NCBI GenBank assembly: GCA_002794785.1
Contig: NBBA01000004.1
Coordinates: 558,001-622,000 of the forward strand
Direction: 5' to 3'
Length of the DNA: 64,000 nucleotides
Source: Coniferiporia sulphurascens
Lineage: Eukaryota > Basidiomycota > Agaricomycetes > Hymenochaetales > Hymenochaetaceae
A program made the translations under genes and the position numbers. Shown here in pieces: positions 1 to 12,282 of the stretch; position 1 is the first letter of the stretch; each line of letters opens with the position of its first letter. A model generated the notes under the pieces. The model was not told where the DNA came from and ran no database searches. It saw only the letters and a list, made by a program, of their open reading frames with translations.

Positions 1-855
1 TGTTCATGTCAAGACGAAGATGTGGTGGCGGCGGCGGCGGCTGAACGTGGTGCTGGAAAGCAGGGAGTATGCGCGGGTCGTACATTCCTGCTGGTGGCAT
101 TCCCATGGGAGGATAGGGCCCGCCCGGGGGGGCGTGCGGGTAGCCTGGAGGGGGAACACCCATTGGCGGGTAGCCAGGGTGCATCATGTGCGGTGGAGGA
201 TAAGGGTAGCCGCCCTTTGGACCCAATGGACCGTCGTGATAAGGCCTGTGGTCGCCATTGTTGAGGTGCGATTGAAAATCGACTATTTCGTCGGAAGATT
301 GTTCAATCTCGATGCCCTCACGAGTGAGGATGTTGTCGAGGTCGTCGAGGGAAAAGCCCGGGATGTGCCTACGGAGGAGAGCTTGACACTGGATAAGCTG
401 GCGCTCGATCTTCTCTACATGGCCGCGAGGGGTGAGTGTTTTCCTGTGCCGGTCTTCTTGATTGCACTGGACGCCCGCCGTTGCGCAAGCTGTGCAACGC
501 GGGTGCTTCGAGTCGCACTGTTTGGTGGCTCGAGTTAGGGAGTTTGCCGTCGGTCAGAACCGACGGCACTTGCCTTGATTTTCTTGCTCCTGCATCGCGC
601 ACACGCCTCATGCGACCGCCGAAGTCGTCGCGGCTCACTTGAGCCTGGCGTATCCTCATTCTCCACACCGCCCTTCTTGCGCTTGCGGTTGCCTCCTGCG
701 CCGTTCGCGGACTGTTGGCTGCCGTCATGTTGCGGCGTGCTCGGGGACTGCTGTTGTTGGTGCTGTTGGTGCTGATGCTGCTGCTGCTGTTCCATGGCGA
801 GCGCTGACGATATGGATGGCGCGATGTTGAGGTCTGGCCGACCTGGATGAGCCAT
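1..855 (-). CDS. Zn2Cys6 transcription factor, N-terminal part (cut by window edge)
   Basis: Sequence-specific DNA-binding regulator; nuclear. Exon 1 runs 855-574 and exon 2 from 517 down to base 1, still open, so the C-terminus lies outside the window. The join gives a perfect binuclear zinc cluster CX2CX6CX6CX2CX6C at residues 85, 88, 95, 102, 105 and 112, preceded by RRLRRSHEACARCRSKKIK. A Gln/His-rich stretch (about residues 20-40) precedes it, and a Pro/Gly/Met/Tyr-rich stretch follows it. The region after the cluster (RHRKTLTPRGHVEKIERQL) resembles fungal xylanolytic (XlnR-type) regulators, but the target genes cannot be told from this. The intron 518-573 starts with GC (gcaagt) and ends cag, and it splits the cluster between Cys88 and Cys95. 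Divergent from the CobW gene over 176 bp, so the two may share a promoter. Confidence 0.85.
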
Positions 856-1031
856 GGTCTGGAATGCCTGTGAACGACGAGGGCCGGCGTCGGGTGCTGG
901 GCAGCGGGTCGGGAGGCGAGGACAGAGGGGCTATTTGCGCCCTGTTTGCTCAGGGTGGCGTTTACTAATAAAGTTGACAAGCAAAATTACTTACCGGGTA
1001 ATACACTTGGCCTTGCATAGTGCAAGTGCAT
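856..1031. promoter_or_regulatory. Divergent promoter, Zn2Cys6 factor / CobW gene
   Basis: This 176 bp spacer separates two start codons pointing away from each other and must hold both core promoters or 5' leaders. I see no clear TATA box; the position follows from the flanking starts only. Confidence 0.5.
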
Positions 1032-2348
1032 ATGGCCGACGCCGTCCCCGTTACCGTCTTCACTGGCTTTCTGGGTTCTGGAAAGACAACCCTCATCCTC
1101 AGTCTACTCCCTTTTCTCAACAAGGCCGGATACAAGGCCTGTTTGCTCAAGAACGAGTTCGGCGATGTCCAGGTCGACAGCCAGCTCGCCAGCCAGTCTT
1201 CGCTCGCGGGTGTCAGCGAAATATTAAACGGCTGCATGTACGTTTATTCTTGCTTCGCAGACAGTATCCGGTCTCAAAGCCAACGCATGTCACAGGTGCT
1301 GTGTCCTTGTCGGTCAGATGAAGACTGCTCTGCTCGAAATAAAGGGTATTTTTCTTCCCGAAATTATGCACTTTGGCGATCTGTGCACTTAAGCAGATCC
1401 AGACAAGTTCAAGCCGGACCGCATATTCGTAGAGACTTCGTAAGTCTCTTCCCTGTTATGCTTTGATTTATTTTCTTTGTTTTCTAAGGGGTCATCCAGT
1501 GGGTCGGCATTCCCCGCTACCCTCGCCTTCCAGATCCGCGAACTTGAGCGGGAAACGAACGGCGGGTTTAAGTTGGATGCCATCGTTACTGTCGTCGACG
1601 CGGAGAACTTTGCCGGCTACGAAGATACAAGCCCTACCGCCCGCATGCAGGCTAGTTACTCCGATCTCATACTGATTGTATGCAAAAGCCGTTTGCTCCC
1701 GTCATCTGCCAGTCTCACTACATTGTTCCCGTGCAGAATAAATGGGAGCATACGTCGGAGCGTCAACTTGACATCGTGATGGATCATTTGCACACCCTGA
1801 ACGATCTAACCCCGAAAATCAAATGTAACGGACGAAAAGGCGTAGATCCGCGCCTCATTTTTGGCCTAGACACCAAACTCTTCAGCGATCCAACGCAATT
1901 TCCGCGGGGCGACGTCACTCACAATGATGAAGTACAGACGCTAACAGTTTGGAGGGGCTTTTCGGGGTCAGCGGCGGGAGACTTATGCGGTTGTGATTGC
2001 GCCCATGAGCCTTCTCACGCGCACAAATCCCTGCCTGGTGAACGCCCGGTCCTGACTGAGGAACTTCTGAGTTCTGCGCTGTCCAGGTTGCCCAAAGAGA
2101 GCGTCTGGCGCGTCAAAGGCTTCGTGCAGCTATCGAACTTGTCGGCATCTGAACCTATACATCCGAGTACCCCAGAAGCCAAGTTTATCGTCAATTGGGC
2201 TTTTGGGAGACTAGAACTGACACCACTCGCTGATTCAAACAAATCGGCCTCAGACGATGATGTGTTGTTAACAGTGATGGGTGAAAGGGGGGAAGTGAAG
2301 CGTTTAGCATTGAAGTTTGCGAGGGAATTAGGTGCTGAGCTTCGGTAG
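1032..2348 (+). CDS. CobW/ZNG1-type zinc metallochaperone GTPase
   Basis: G3E-family P-loop GTPase; ZNG1 relatives deliver zinc to methionine aminopeptidase, which is family knowledge. Exons 1032-1237, 1296-1345, 1397-1439, 1500-1677 and 1737-2348 give 362 residues. Walker A is GFLGSGKTT at residues 12-20. The metal-binding CxCC motif (C68-M-C70-C71) is formed across intron 1. The switch segment FVETSGSAFPA forms across intron 3 when the acceptor at 1499 is used; the nearer AG at 1488 would insert three residues. The C-terminal CobW domain (GFVQL, LELTPL) ends at 2348. Start is the ATG at 1032 (MADAVPVTVFTG); no in-frame ATG lies just upstream. A Cys/His-rich stretch (CGCDCAHEPSHAH) lies in the middle of the last exon, as in eukaryotic members. 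Confidence 0.9.
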
Positions 2349-2512
2349 ATTTACGATAATATCAGTGCATGAAATGAAAGAGACATGGTATAAAATTCAC
2401 GTGCCGTCGACGCGTTAGCAGGCGTCATACGCGTTAAATCTCAGAGTAGTACATCGCCGTCATTTGACGACCAGAAAAAGCTCCCCGTGCCAGGCAACCC
2501 TCGCCTGCCGAT

Positions 2513-5500
2513 ATGTCGGGTATAAATCTCAACCTGAATACGTTGACGGAGAATACCTCGCGCTTGGGTGCGCGTATCTCTGAGAGCATTATCGAGCACA
2601 CGCGCGACCTCGCCATCACACGAAGCCCCGGTGCCTCCTACTTCGATGCGCCCGAAGAGAAAGTGCGCAGCGTCCGCAAACAGCTCGATGCAAACAGTGA
2701 CCGGGAGAAACTCGATGCACTCAAGACTCTAATCGCTGTACGTCGTCCGTTCCCTTTGGAGATGACATCCAATTGACTGGCGTTGCATCACAGCTCATCT
2801 CTAAAGGGCGCAATGTCTCAGAGTTCTTTCCCTCTGTCGTCAAAAACGTCGCGTCTCCGAATCTCGAAATCCGCAAACTTGTGTATATCTACCTCTTGCG
2901 CTATGCAGAGGCGGAACCGGACCTCGCTCTGCTCAGTATTAACACGTTCCAGCGCGACCTGACTGATGCAAACCCACTCATTCGTGCGATGGCACTCCGT
3001 GTGCTCAGCGGAATCAACGTGCCCATGGTTGGTAACATTGTTGTCCTCGCAGTGAAGAAGTGTGCGGCCGATCCAAGCCCTTATGTTCGTAAGGCGGCTG
3101 CGCTCGCTACAATCAAGTGCTACAAGTGCGTATCCTCCCCCTACATGCCCCACTTCACGTCGGTTTATACAAATGCCAAACAACTTCCCCAGCATGGACT
3201 CAACACATCTCCCTTCGCTTATTCCTATTCTTTCAATGCTCCTCAAAGACAAGTCTCCGCTGTCCATCGGCGCCGTCACCGTCGCCTTTCAAGCGATCTG
3301 TCCTACGCGTCTGGATCTCCTACATACACACTATCGCCGTCTCTGCCGTATGCTTCTTGATGCGGACTCTTGGGGCCAAGTCAGCGTACTTGACCTCCTT
3401 GCACGCTACGCGCGAAGTATGCTTCCAAATCCAGTCGTGTTCGATGCGAGCGGGGATGAAAGTGAAGGAAAAACAAAGGAAAGGGTCGACCCAGATCTGC
3501 AGCTTCTACTGAGTAATGCAGAACCATTACTCATGTCACGAAACCCCGCTGTATGCGATTTCCCTTTCGTTTTGCCCGGGTCCCGCGTTTCTGATATCTC
3601 GCGCTGGACAGGTAGTGATGGCAGTTGCTCGCGTCTTTTTCTATCTCGCGCCACCATCACAGCTTGTCAAGGTTGTAAGCCCACTGCTTCGCCTCCTACC
3701 GACGTCCAAGGAGGTCGAACGTGTCGTTTTGGCATACCTCGTAGTCATTATACGCGAAGCCCCTGTGAGCCTGCGTCTCCACTTCGGTTTCCAAAGATTT
3801 GATTAATTGACATCTATAACGAACTAGCAATTATTTGTGCCACATTACACCCGTTTTCTCATCCGAACAACAGATATCAGGGAAGTCAAACGGGATAAGC
3901 TCCGTATATTACTCAGGCTCCTTTCATCGGAGAACTACCAAGTTCTTCTAAGCGAGTTTGTCGTGCGTAGCCTCTTTTGTTTAAACGATTTCACGCCTTA
4001 TTTGTGGGGGGACTCAGGTATATGCAGAGGATCCAGATGAGCAAATCGTTTCGGAGGCAATACAGGCGATTGGACATTGTGCAAGAACCATCCCTGACTC
4101 AGTCACCCAGTGTCTTTCGGCACTTATGGATTTTATAAAACAGGGCTCAGGTTCGCACATTACCCAGTTCTGCGCGACGAATGCGCTTAAACTATTATAT
4201 TAAGAATCCGCCATATCCTCGGCTATCCTCGTCCTTAAGGCCCTTGTCCAAACGCGCCTTCAACAAAACCCGCGGTCTTCAGCATCTACTTCTCCGGCAC
4301 ATTCTCCGCTCGCCATCATTGCCGACCTTGCTGGAAGAATCGATGAAATTAAGCATCCGTCTGCTCGGGCCTGCGTTATTTGGCTCGTAGGACAATACGC
4401 AGCACCAGTGACGGACGGGCAGGGTAATCTTGACTTAGGAGATGGCGCGCTCCTAGGCGTTGCATGGTGGGCTCCGGATGTCCTCCGAAAAGTCGCCAAG
4501 ACGTTTTCCTCGGAGGTATATCACATTGACCTTTTGTCCGGTCAGAATACTTAGTGATTTATACTTGAATATTATACAGGCACCGATCGTCAAGCTGCAA
4601 CTTCTTACTATGGCTGCGAAACTCCAGGTTCTATCGTCAACATACCATCACACACTTGCCCTTCTCACTCGCTACGTTTTCTCCCTTGCGCGCTACGATG
4701 CAAACTACGACGTACGGGATCGCGCTCGTATGCTCAATGCGCTCCTTGCCGGTGTCGCACCACACCTGCAGAGCATGAATGGCAGCGACGGCAGTCACGC
4801 TGATGGGGATGTCAGTGACGAGGGTGAGGTTTTTGAGCAGGGAGGAGTGGTTTTACGGCGCGAGCAAGTGAAGCTGGTACTATTCGAAGGAAAGCTCGAT
4901 GTGCCAGAAAAGGAGTCATTTCCTGGTACGTTCCCTGTTTATTAGGTTTTCATTCTTGCGAAACTCCAAGGCTCTGATATGACTCTGGTCTATTAAACGT
5001 AGATAACTCTGATATTTTGGGCTCATTGGAGCTTATAACTGGAAAGCTTATGGGACTAGGCACTAACCCACGCCTGCCCGATTGGCCAGAGGAAGGTACC
5101 GATGCGTCCCTGCGTGACGCAGAAGAAGAATATCCTTCCGTTCCTATTACTGCCCCTGGTTCTCGCGGTCTGTCCGGAATGGTTGGCTCACCGAGCGGAT
5201 TCGGGTCATCACATCTGTCGTCTAACGCTGCAACGCCAATTGTTTTGACACCGACAGGCGTATCCCCGAGCGCACCAGGCACGCCGAGCGGCAAGGGTCC
5301 TTGGATTGATTTGGACAAATTCTACGAAGATGCGGACGACAACGGGGGAGAGGAAGAAGGGGAGGATGAAGAGGACGAAGACGAGAATGAGGATGAGGAT
5401 GAAGACGAGGAGGGGGAAGAAGAAGAGGATACGGATACGGAGAGTGAAGAGGTCGTCGAGGAATACAAGGGCCGCTCGGAAGAGAAAGATAGTCCAAAGG

Positions 5501-5598
5501 CGGAAATTCGCCCAGAGCCTTCCAATGCGGGTGTGCGGGCTAGTGCCAGTCATAATGAGGATGAGGGTTCAGACGACTCAGAAGATACTTACGAATAG
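2513..5598 (+). CDS. APL6: AP-3 complex beta subunit (beta3 adaptin)
   Basis: Large subunit of the AP-3 clathrin-type adaptor, which sorts cargo from Golgi/endosome to the vacuole. Nine exons: 2513-2737, 2794-3125, 3193-3550, 3612-3764, 3828-3962, 4018-4150, 4205-4515, 4580-4925 and 5003-5598, 862 residues, all phases consistent. The N-terminal adaptin trunk is clear: [67 protein letters not shown]. Near the C-terminus, about residues 777-820, is a nearly pure Glu/Asp run with Ser/Thr, the acidic hinge typical of beta3. No clear ear domain follows, as in some fungal beta3 proteins. The donor of the sixth intron (gttcgc at 4151) is weak; reading through it meets a stop. Tail-to-tail with CWH43, 65 bp apart. 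Confidence 0.92.
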
Positions 5599-5663
5599 GC
5601 GCATTTCACAGGATTTGTACGACGGAGAAAAAGCATATTGCATTATACCTATCTTTACATCCC

Positions 5664-8600
5664 CTACAAGACCGCACCATCGGGAATGTTGTAATACAAA
5701 GGAGTACCGAACACGTGATAAAAATGACCGTTCTTGCCGCCCTTTCGCTCACTTCCGTAGTAATCCATTGGGAACCACTGACCAGTCATCAGACGCCGGC
5801 GCTATACAAACAGCAAGAAATCAATGCTCACATGTCGCTCGTCTAAGGTTTCCTTATGAATTCGCAGGTATCTCGCGCTCTCCGATTCGTCCGTGACACT
5901 ATAACCGAAGCGCGGTACGACAAATTGCCCAACTTGCAATTCCGTATCCGTAACCCGACCCCGGGACATGCGGAGATATGACGTGCGATACAAGCCGCGG
6001 TAAAAAATGTATTCGCACCTGTATAGTTTTCAATTTCTGAGAAATAGTCTGTGCGGCTCTTTTCGCAATTTGCTTACCATCGATCCTCATCGAGTGCGTC
6101 TATGTCGTGTACGCGTCCATCTTCTGCGATGATCTGATAAGGAGAGGCTTCTCGGGGTGTTAGGTATACACGAGACAAAAAATCTGGATAAATTCCTCAC
6201 GTCGAGGGGCATGGGGCTTCGTCACAACATAACCAAGGAAGATGACAGGCGTTGGATATGCCGAGTTCATGATACGGGCCAGTTCTCTGGATTGTAGCTC
6301 CCTGTCCAAAGGGTCCTCCTCTGTTATATGCCATTAGATCATTCTTTCTCGGAATCATATGGAAGAATAACGCACCTTGCCCATTATGGGCCACAACAAC
6401 CATCACTTCTGTACCCCATACGTCCAAGTAAGCTGTGATAGCTGGTGCAAGTTCACCGTGAGGAGAAGGTAAAAGGTGGTGCGTAGAGTTGATAATTGGG
6501 AACTAGTTGGTAGTTTAGTTGACAAACGCCAATTAGGTATTGACACGCGATTTCACCTTCGAAAGAAGTACAGCACCCCAAGTATGCTGGTTGGGTCCTG
6601 GTCCAAGGTCCACATACTATACCGAGTGTGAGGTACGTTTACGTATCGCCAAAGCTAGAGGTAGTAGTTATATGTACTTACGTAGCCGATGTCTTCGACT
6701 AGTACCCGAGTCCTGAGAAGACTTATAAGACCCATGTAACAAACAGCAATTTGAGCTTACAAGTCTCGATTTCCGTATACGGGTCGCTAAAACAAATGGC
6801 ATGAGGTTTAATGTATTAATCGATTATAATATAATCTTACGTGCAAGTCAGTCTCCAAAAGACCAACAATGTCTAGCTCCATATCCCTGAACGTGAGGGT
6901 TAATAACGGTCTAGTAGACAATCAGCCGATACAACTTACTGTATCAGTGTCCTCATGGCTCGTTGACTATCTCTTCCCTCGTTATCCATCCCAAAATGTA
7001 CCGTCCAGATGCCAGCTCGCAATATACGGGGTCCAGGCCTGAAAGGCTGTGGTGCATGTGACGGGACTCGGTATAAGGAGACTAATCCTGATAACGCAGC
7101 TATGATGGCAAGCGTGGAGCAGAAATGTGACTTTAATGAAGGAGGAAAGTCCAGTTTCGGGTAGGATGTATTGTTCTTTAAGCCTGGCCATCTGAAAGCG
7201 GGGGCCAACAGTATGATCTGAGCGAACAAAACGCTTCACGGGGAGGTCAGCGGGGTACCTCATAATCTGCAGGAAGGGCGTACAGGTCTGTCCTCTCACG
7301 TAGGTACTCTCCGCCTGGCACGAAGGCATACGCGACCGTCCATACATTTGCGAGGTAGAGAAGAATAGTAACAAGGAATGCGGAAAAATATGTTCGCCCG
7401 ATGTACTTCTTGTCCGTAGCACCCGAGAATGTCTGCGGTATGATAGACATTAAAAATGCAGCTACACCAAGACCCCCAACATATCCTAGCCAGTTTTTGT
7501 AAGAGTACAGAATGAAGGAAGACGCTGCACCAAAAGAGAACCAAACTGGGCTATACATAAAGGAAGAGGGGAAGACCAGCGGAATCAGTAAGCCGGTTGA
7601 TTGTGCTACGAGAGTAATGGCGCCATGGAGATGAGGTACAGGCCCTTGGATCGGGTACCCAGTCCAAGTCCAGGCAATCAAGGTGCCGGGATCTGACAAG
7701 AAGCAATGGAGGTTGAAGATAAGGCTTCCAATAGACAGTGAACTAGGCAGCCAAGATGTAATCAAACCCGCCGCATTGGGTACAGTAGCCTCTTTCGCCG
7801 ATTCTTTGGCAATATGACCTATAGGACGCGTCGCGAGTTCCCAAACAGCAAGAGCAGCCAAGAAAATGCCGATCTTGTTGAGTCTGCCAGAGTATTCGTC
7901 GATCATTGGCCATACTTTGGACGCGCGAACATTCTTAGACTCAGGTCGCTAGAATCAGACACCGAAGTGCTTACCGGGATTGTTAGAATGATTTGCGTGT
8001 TTTGAAAGAGAAGATAATCCTAGGCCAAGACCCAAGACTGCGAACAAAATACAGGGATTAGCTTAGTCGAAAGGAAAAATCAAGGAAACACCCACGAATG
8101 CTTTGATAATTCGTTGAACCAGAAAGACCTGACCAATCAGTGGCAACCCCTATACACAAGAACATATTCGCAAATGCAATAAGGGCAAGTCGCTGTGTCG
8201 GCTTTGGAAGCTTATAAGCTACGAGCCCAAGAAAGCTCAAAATATGCAGTGTGACCCGCCCGGACCTTGACGAAGCCCAGTCTCTGAAGACCTTGATACC
8301 AAGTAGGCCCGGTGAAAGAATGGCGAGAAGGGCCAGTTCAGCGCCCGCAATACCCAGCTCCCAGACGGAAAAGTAAAATAAACTAGGGATGAGCGAAGTA
8401 TAAAGCGACCAGAAGATAAAAGCTGTTGAAAGATGTATGTTAGAACATGCATAAATCCGCCCTCTCGCTGAAACCAGTACCCAAGTAAAGATCGGCCAAA
8501 AAAGAGAATGTGACCCGGTGAGTTTGCAGCAGCGTTGTGATTGTTTTGTAACTGGCGCTTGGGCCCTTCTTAGACGAATTGTCATTGAAATTAGGCGCCT

Positions 8601-9799
8601 GAGTGACCGCTTCTTCGGTGGCTTTTGAAAAATGCGCTGCCTTAAGTCCCGTAGCAGCCCGTTCATTTGACTGATCAACTTGACTAGTGTCAAGGGGCAG
8701 GTTAATAAACTCGGGAGACTAGGAGTGGTAGGATTCACGCCGTACTTTACTGTGCTCGAGGCAACCAAGTCGCCCATTGTGATAGTAATCTGTGTATGGG
8801 AATAGCGGGATAGAGTTAGACAAGTAGAAAATAGAGCCATTTGAAAAATTCGCCTGAATTCCCAACTCCGTAAAGTCTAGTGCCATAACTGAATCATACA
8901 AGACATCGGTGAATATAAGAGTCCACTCAAACATGGCGTAATATGTATACGCTGAGCAAGCGACAGTCATTCAACCTGATGATGAGGATGGTCAAACCTT
9001 GGGATGAACATACCTCCCGCAATCTTATACACCTTGTGCTGAACAAAAAAGTAGACCATAGGTAACATTGACAAGAAAAAGCTGTGACGAATGAAAAGCT
9101 GATCAGGTCGGAAAATCGGAAGGACATACATAGATGCAAATATAATACTTTAAGACAATCAGCATCCTCAGCCTTGAGTTTGTGATCGTAAACTTACCGT
9201 TTGCGCCTTTGCCTAACACATTCCTTGGGCGTACAGGAGATTCCTCCAAACATCCATGGTATATTGCAAGCAATATAAGTTATCATAAGTATGTCGTGTG
9301 CATCGTGATCGTCTTCGGAAGTGATGTATACCCAGCCACCGCACGACAGAGTGCGCAGCAGGCCGGCCAGAAAAACAAGAAAGGGGATAGACGATACAGA
9401 TGAACGCTGGATATAGTACTGTAGAACAACTGAAGCGAATCGCGGTCCTAATTGATGCGGTTGAAGTTTATGATATACGGGGAAGTGTATGGTACTCGCC
9501 TGAATTCAGTGCAATGAGAATATGGAATATGCTGCGCTCCGGGTACCAATCCCCAATCCTACAACGAAGCCTCGTCGTCTCGACTTGCGTACACTATTGT
9601 TGGAGGGGACTTACGTAGCTGATACCGAAGGGAACCATTCTAACGGGTAGCCAGCGACGCCATTCTTCACGATTTTCTTGAAATGCAGCGCGCAGCCCAG
9701 GACGAGTGCTGCGAGAAACGCTGTGAAGGCCAAGGCGGTATGTACACGAGCGATGTCAGACGCCCGGATCGTCAAGGGCTGCAGCGGTCGCCGCGTCAT
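5664..9799 (-). CDS. CWH43: Cwh43, GPI-anchor lipid remodelling protein
   Basis: Membrane protein that in yeast replaces the GPI lipid by ceramide. The start is the ATG at 9799 ([15 protein letters not shown]). First exons: 9799-9615, 9558-9500 and 9447-9198, giving [18 protein letters not shown] and [15 protein letters not shown], the N-terminal Frag1/Cwh43 membrane region ([18 protein letters not shown] near 8920). The middle (8450-8100 and 7906-7250) is hydrophobic with many membrane segments ([33 protein letters not shown]). The C-terminal exonuclease-endonuclease-phosphatase-like domain starts with [18 protein letters not shown] near 7000 and ends [17 protein letters not shown] before the TAG at 5664. 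Best last join: donor after 5825, acceptor after GGTCAG, giving [12 protein letters not shown] did not fix every middle exon. Intron 9448-9499 has a GC donor. Confidence 0.88.
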
Positions 9800-10282
9800 C
9801 TTAATTCATGTACAACGGGAGCAGACGGATAGGCTCTGAGAAGGCTGTTGGCCAAGATGAACTGTTCGGTTGATATAAATATAAATGGGTAGACCCCATC
9901 ACGATTAATTGTGTAGTAAGAGGGGCGCCAGACGGGGCAAAAGCGGGCGCGACTCGCGCGAGAAGTCTGACGCGAGTCCGGACCCCGAGGTACAGCCGTA
10001 TCCCTTCATTTGGATCTCCCTCAGTTTGCATAACCTCATGTTTCGCATAGATTTTGTTTCGATCAAGTCATCCATTACATGGGTCCGTGTCCCTTTAATT
10101 GTATAACCCTGTAAATTACACACAGTAATCCTTCCACCAATCTCGACTGTACTAGTGTAAGATTGGCATCGCAACACTCCAAAATATTCAGAACGGTTTT
10201 ATAATTAAAAAACGACACAGGTCCGACTGTACACTACATTATCTGTGCTACATGGAGGAAAAAACAGTAAAATAAACAGACT
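9800..10282. other. Intergenic region between CWH43 start and PRP18 end
   Basis: The 483 bp spacer lies upstream of CWH43 and downstream of PRP18, both on the minus strand. It should hold the CWH43 promoter and PRP18 3' UTR. No coding potential or repeat was recognised. Confidence 0.5.
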
Positions 10283-11579
10283 TTAGCCCATAAGCTGCGT
10301 TAAATCGTCTGGGGGATACTTGGTTTGGGAAAACGTGAGCAACCTGCGGGGCACGGCTACGTCAGTATAGTGACAGGCTGCATTTAACACCGAGCCTTAC
10401 CGTTTCAGACTCTGGATATACTTCCGGCTGACTTCGTCATTCAAAACGTGAGCAACCTGATCTGCAGAGATCTTTTCTCGCGCAGAACGCTCATGGATTC
10501 TGGGTAGCAGAACATGTCAGCGAAATCCTTGGCCCACTATACAACACACTTACCCAACCATCGTCACCCCGATGGGCCATGGCGCATTTCCGATCGACAA
10601 ACGAAGGTAAGAATCATTTGCCCTCTGGTATTGTCGCTTCTGCATGTAATATACGATTTCTGCTATTCGAGCGAGCACGTCCGAGGGGAGGTTCTGTTTA
10701 CGGGAAGTCAGTACGCGAATCAGGAAGGCGCCACATGTCCGGACTGACCCTTGACCTCAAGCTTTTGAATAGAGGCTTGAGATATTGAGCAGACTGTACT
10801 TGAGTCGCCGCTGCGAGTTTCCCTTGCGTTGATCGCTTAATATGATCTGGTCGCTCGTCCATAGCTTCTCCCCACTCTTTAAGAGTCCTCTTGAGTGCGT
10901 AATAGATGAGAGGATATAGCTTGTCTGGGCTTGTCTTGATTAATTCGAGGTCAATCATTGCCGTTCCAGTCGTGTCTGCCCCATCCTTTCCCTCGACCTC
11001 CTTCCTACCCTTGGCTTTGGCCTCAAGTTCACTGGTCACTACATTCTCCATCGCTTTCCTGAAATCGTTCTGCCCCCCGTGTCGGTCGTGCCCCTTCTCT
11101 TCGATGAGCTCCAACGCGCGCAATCGTAAACGACGTTCACGGTCGGTCTCACCAAACAGACATATGGGTTGGCCTTTTACACGCAAGCGCCGGACGGCCT
11201 CCTCGTTTGAGATATTAAACCCGCCCGTCTCAGGTGTGGACGAAGTCGTCTCTGCATTCCCTACTGAACTCGACGGATCCGGCATAGGCGAATTTGAATG
11301 CACGAGTGCAGCCTGTTCTCCATGCTCGCCTCAATACCCAGGGGTGACAGAACAACACAGAACACTCACTTTTGCCCGAACTTTGGCCTCTGCTGCCTCA
11401 CGTTCTTCCTGTCCCTTCTTGAATTTTTGTTTTTCCTTTTCATTTCTCTCTTTCCTTTCCTGCTCCTCCTTCATCTTCTCAAGTTCGCCTCGTCGCATAT
11501 ACTTCGTTGGGCGGGGTGCATCATCTGATACACCTTTGCGCTTAACCGCAATTTCTGCTTTCAAAGCATCCAGAGACAT
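10283..11579 (-). CDS. PRP18: Pre-mRNA splicing factor Prp18
   Basis: Acts in the second catalytic step of splicing with Slu7 and the U5 snRNP. Exons 11579-11370, 11312-10749, 10693-10554, 10499-10401 and 10343-10283 give 357 residues. The N-terminus is charged and coiled-coil-like ([20 protein letters not shown]). The PRP4-like motif [20 protein letters not shown] follows, then the Prp18 domain: [37 protein letters not shown], and the end [14 protein letters not shown]. All four introns are 54-57 nt. The start [10 protein letters not shown] was preferred over upstream in-frame Met codons because it matches the family N-terminus. A 17 bp word (aaaacgtgagcaacctg) occurs twice, in exons 4 and 5, read in different frames. 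Head-to-head with COX12, 189 bp apart. Confidence 0.93.
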
Positions 11580-11768
11580 ATTCACCAGGGAAATACGACG
11601 AAAAGCTAGGAGTTCCGCGAACACTAGAGTAACAAGTGGCCTTAGTAGGAAGGAGGTTCAAGAGGGAGTTACTTAAAAGGTCGTACACGTAAGCCGGCTC
11701 TCTCCGTCCTGCTCTCTCGGGTGAAGTCGCCAAACGCCTCTCTTGCTCCTCGACCATTTCCCTCCGCC
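11580..11768. promoter_or_regulatory. Divergent promoter, PRP18 / COX12
   Basis: This 189 bp spacer between two outward-facing start codons must hold both promoters. No motif stands out. Confidence 0.5.
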
Positions 11769-12282
11769 ATGTCTGACTCTGACGAAGGTTCGCTCACCAG
11801 GTGCGTTCACCTAGAGAACTTACTGCGTACTTATTTCTGACATTTTTCCCCCTGTTGTTTCAGCAAATTCGTGCTGCAAACGGCTGGGTTTGACGGTAAA
11901 TTTAGTTGCTACGGCATCGACCGCGCCTCACTAATTGACCGCTTCCTACAGCCCGTTTCCCCAATACCAACCAGAGCAGACACTGTTTCCAAAACTACAC
12001 CGACTATTTCAAGTGCATCACTGCCAAGGGTGAAGACTTTGCCCCTTGCAAGCAATTCAGACGTGCCTACAATTCTCTTTGCCCGAGTGCGTCCGTAGTG
12101 TTATCCTATCTGGCTTCCACGCTGACCTCCGACCAAACTTCCAACTTCTAGATGAATGGGTACGTAGACGCGTTCGCATATTGCACTTGTGCGTTGCTGA
12201 CAGGCCATACTCCCTTTTACAGATCACCAAGTGGGATGAGCAACGCGAGAACGGCAATTTCCCGGCGTCGCTTGAACCTTAA
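11769..12282 (+). CDS. COX12: Cytochrome c oxidase subunit VIb (Cox12)
   Basis: Small intermembrane-space subunit of complex IV. Exons 11769-11800, 11864-11895, 11952-12086, 12152-12159 and 12223-12282 give 88 residues, close to the usual 80-90. The family core GFDARFPNTNQSRHCFQNY, AKGEDFAPCKQFRRAYNSLC and the end WITKWDEQRENGNFP are all present. The four cysteines form CX9C and CX10C pairs, the twin-Cys pattern oxidised by Mia40. Exon 4 is only 8 nt (ATGAATGG) between 65 and 63 nt introns and supplies the Glu-Trp of CPNEWITKW; leaving it out breaks the frame. The N-terminal residues MSDSDEGSLTS are not diagnostic. Confidence 0.93.

Noticed and set aside
1020..1031. Upstream GTG start of the CobW gene
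   Set aside because: GTG starts are not expected in nuclear fungal genes; ATG at 1032 gives the usual short N-terminus.
5322..5525. Minus-strand Ser-rich frame opposite APL6
   Set aside because: Complement of the Glu/Asp run of the beta3 hinge.
5796..5825. 30 nt intron near the CWH43 end
   Set aside because: Too short for this genome; the next AG gives a 54 nt intron and a better family match (HWFPMDYYG).
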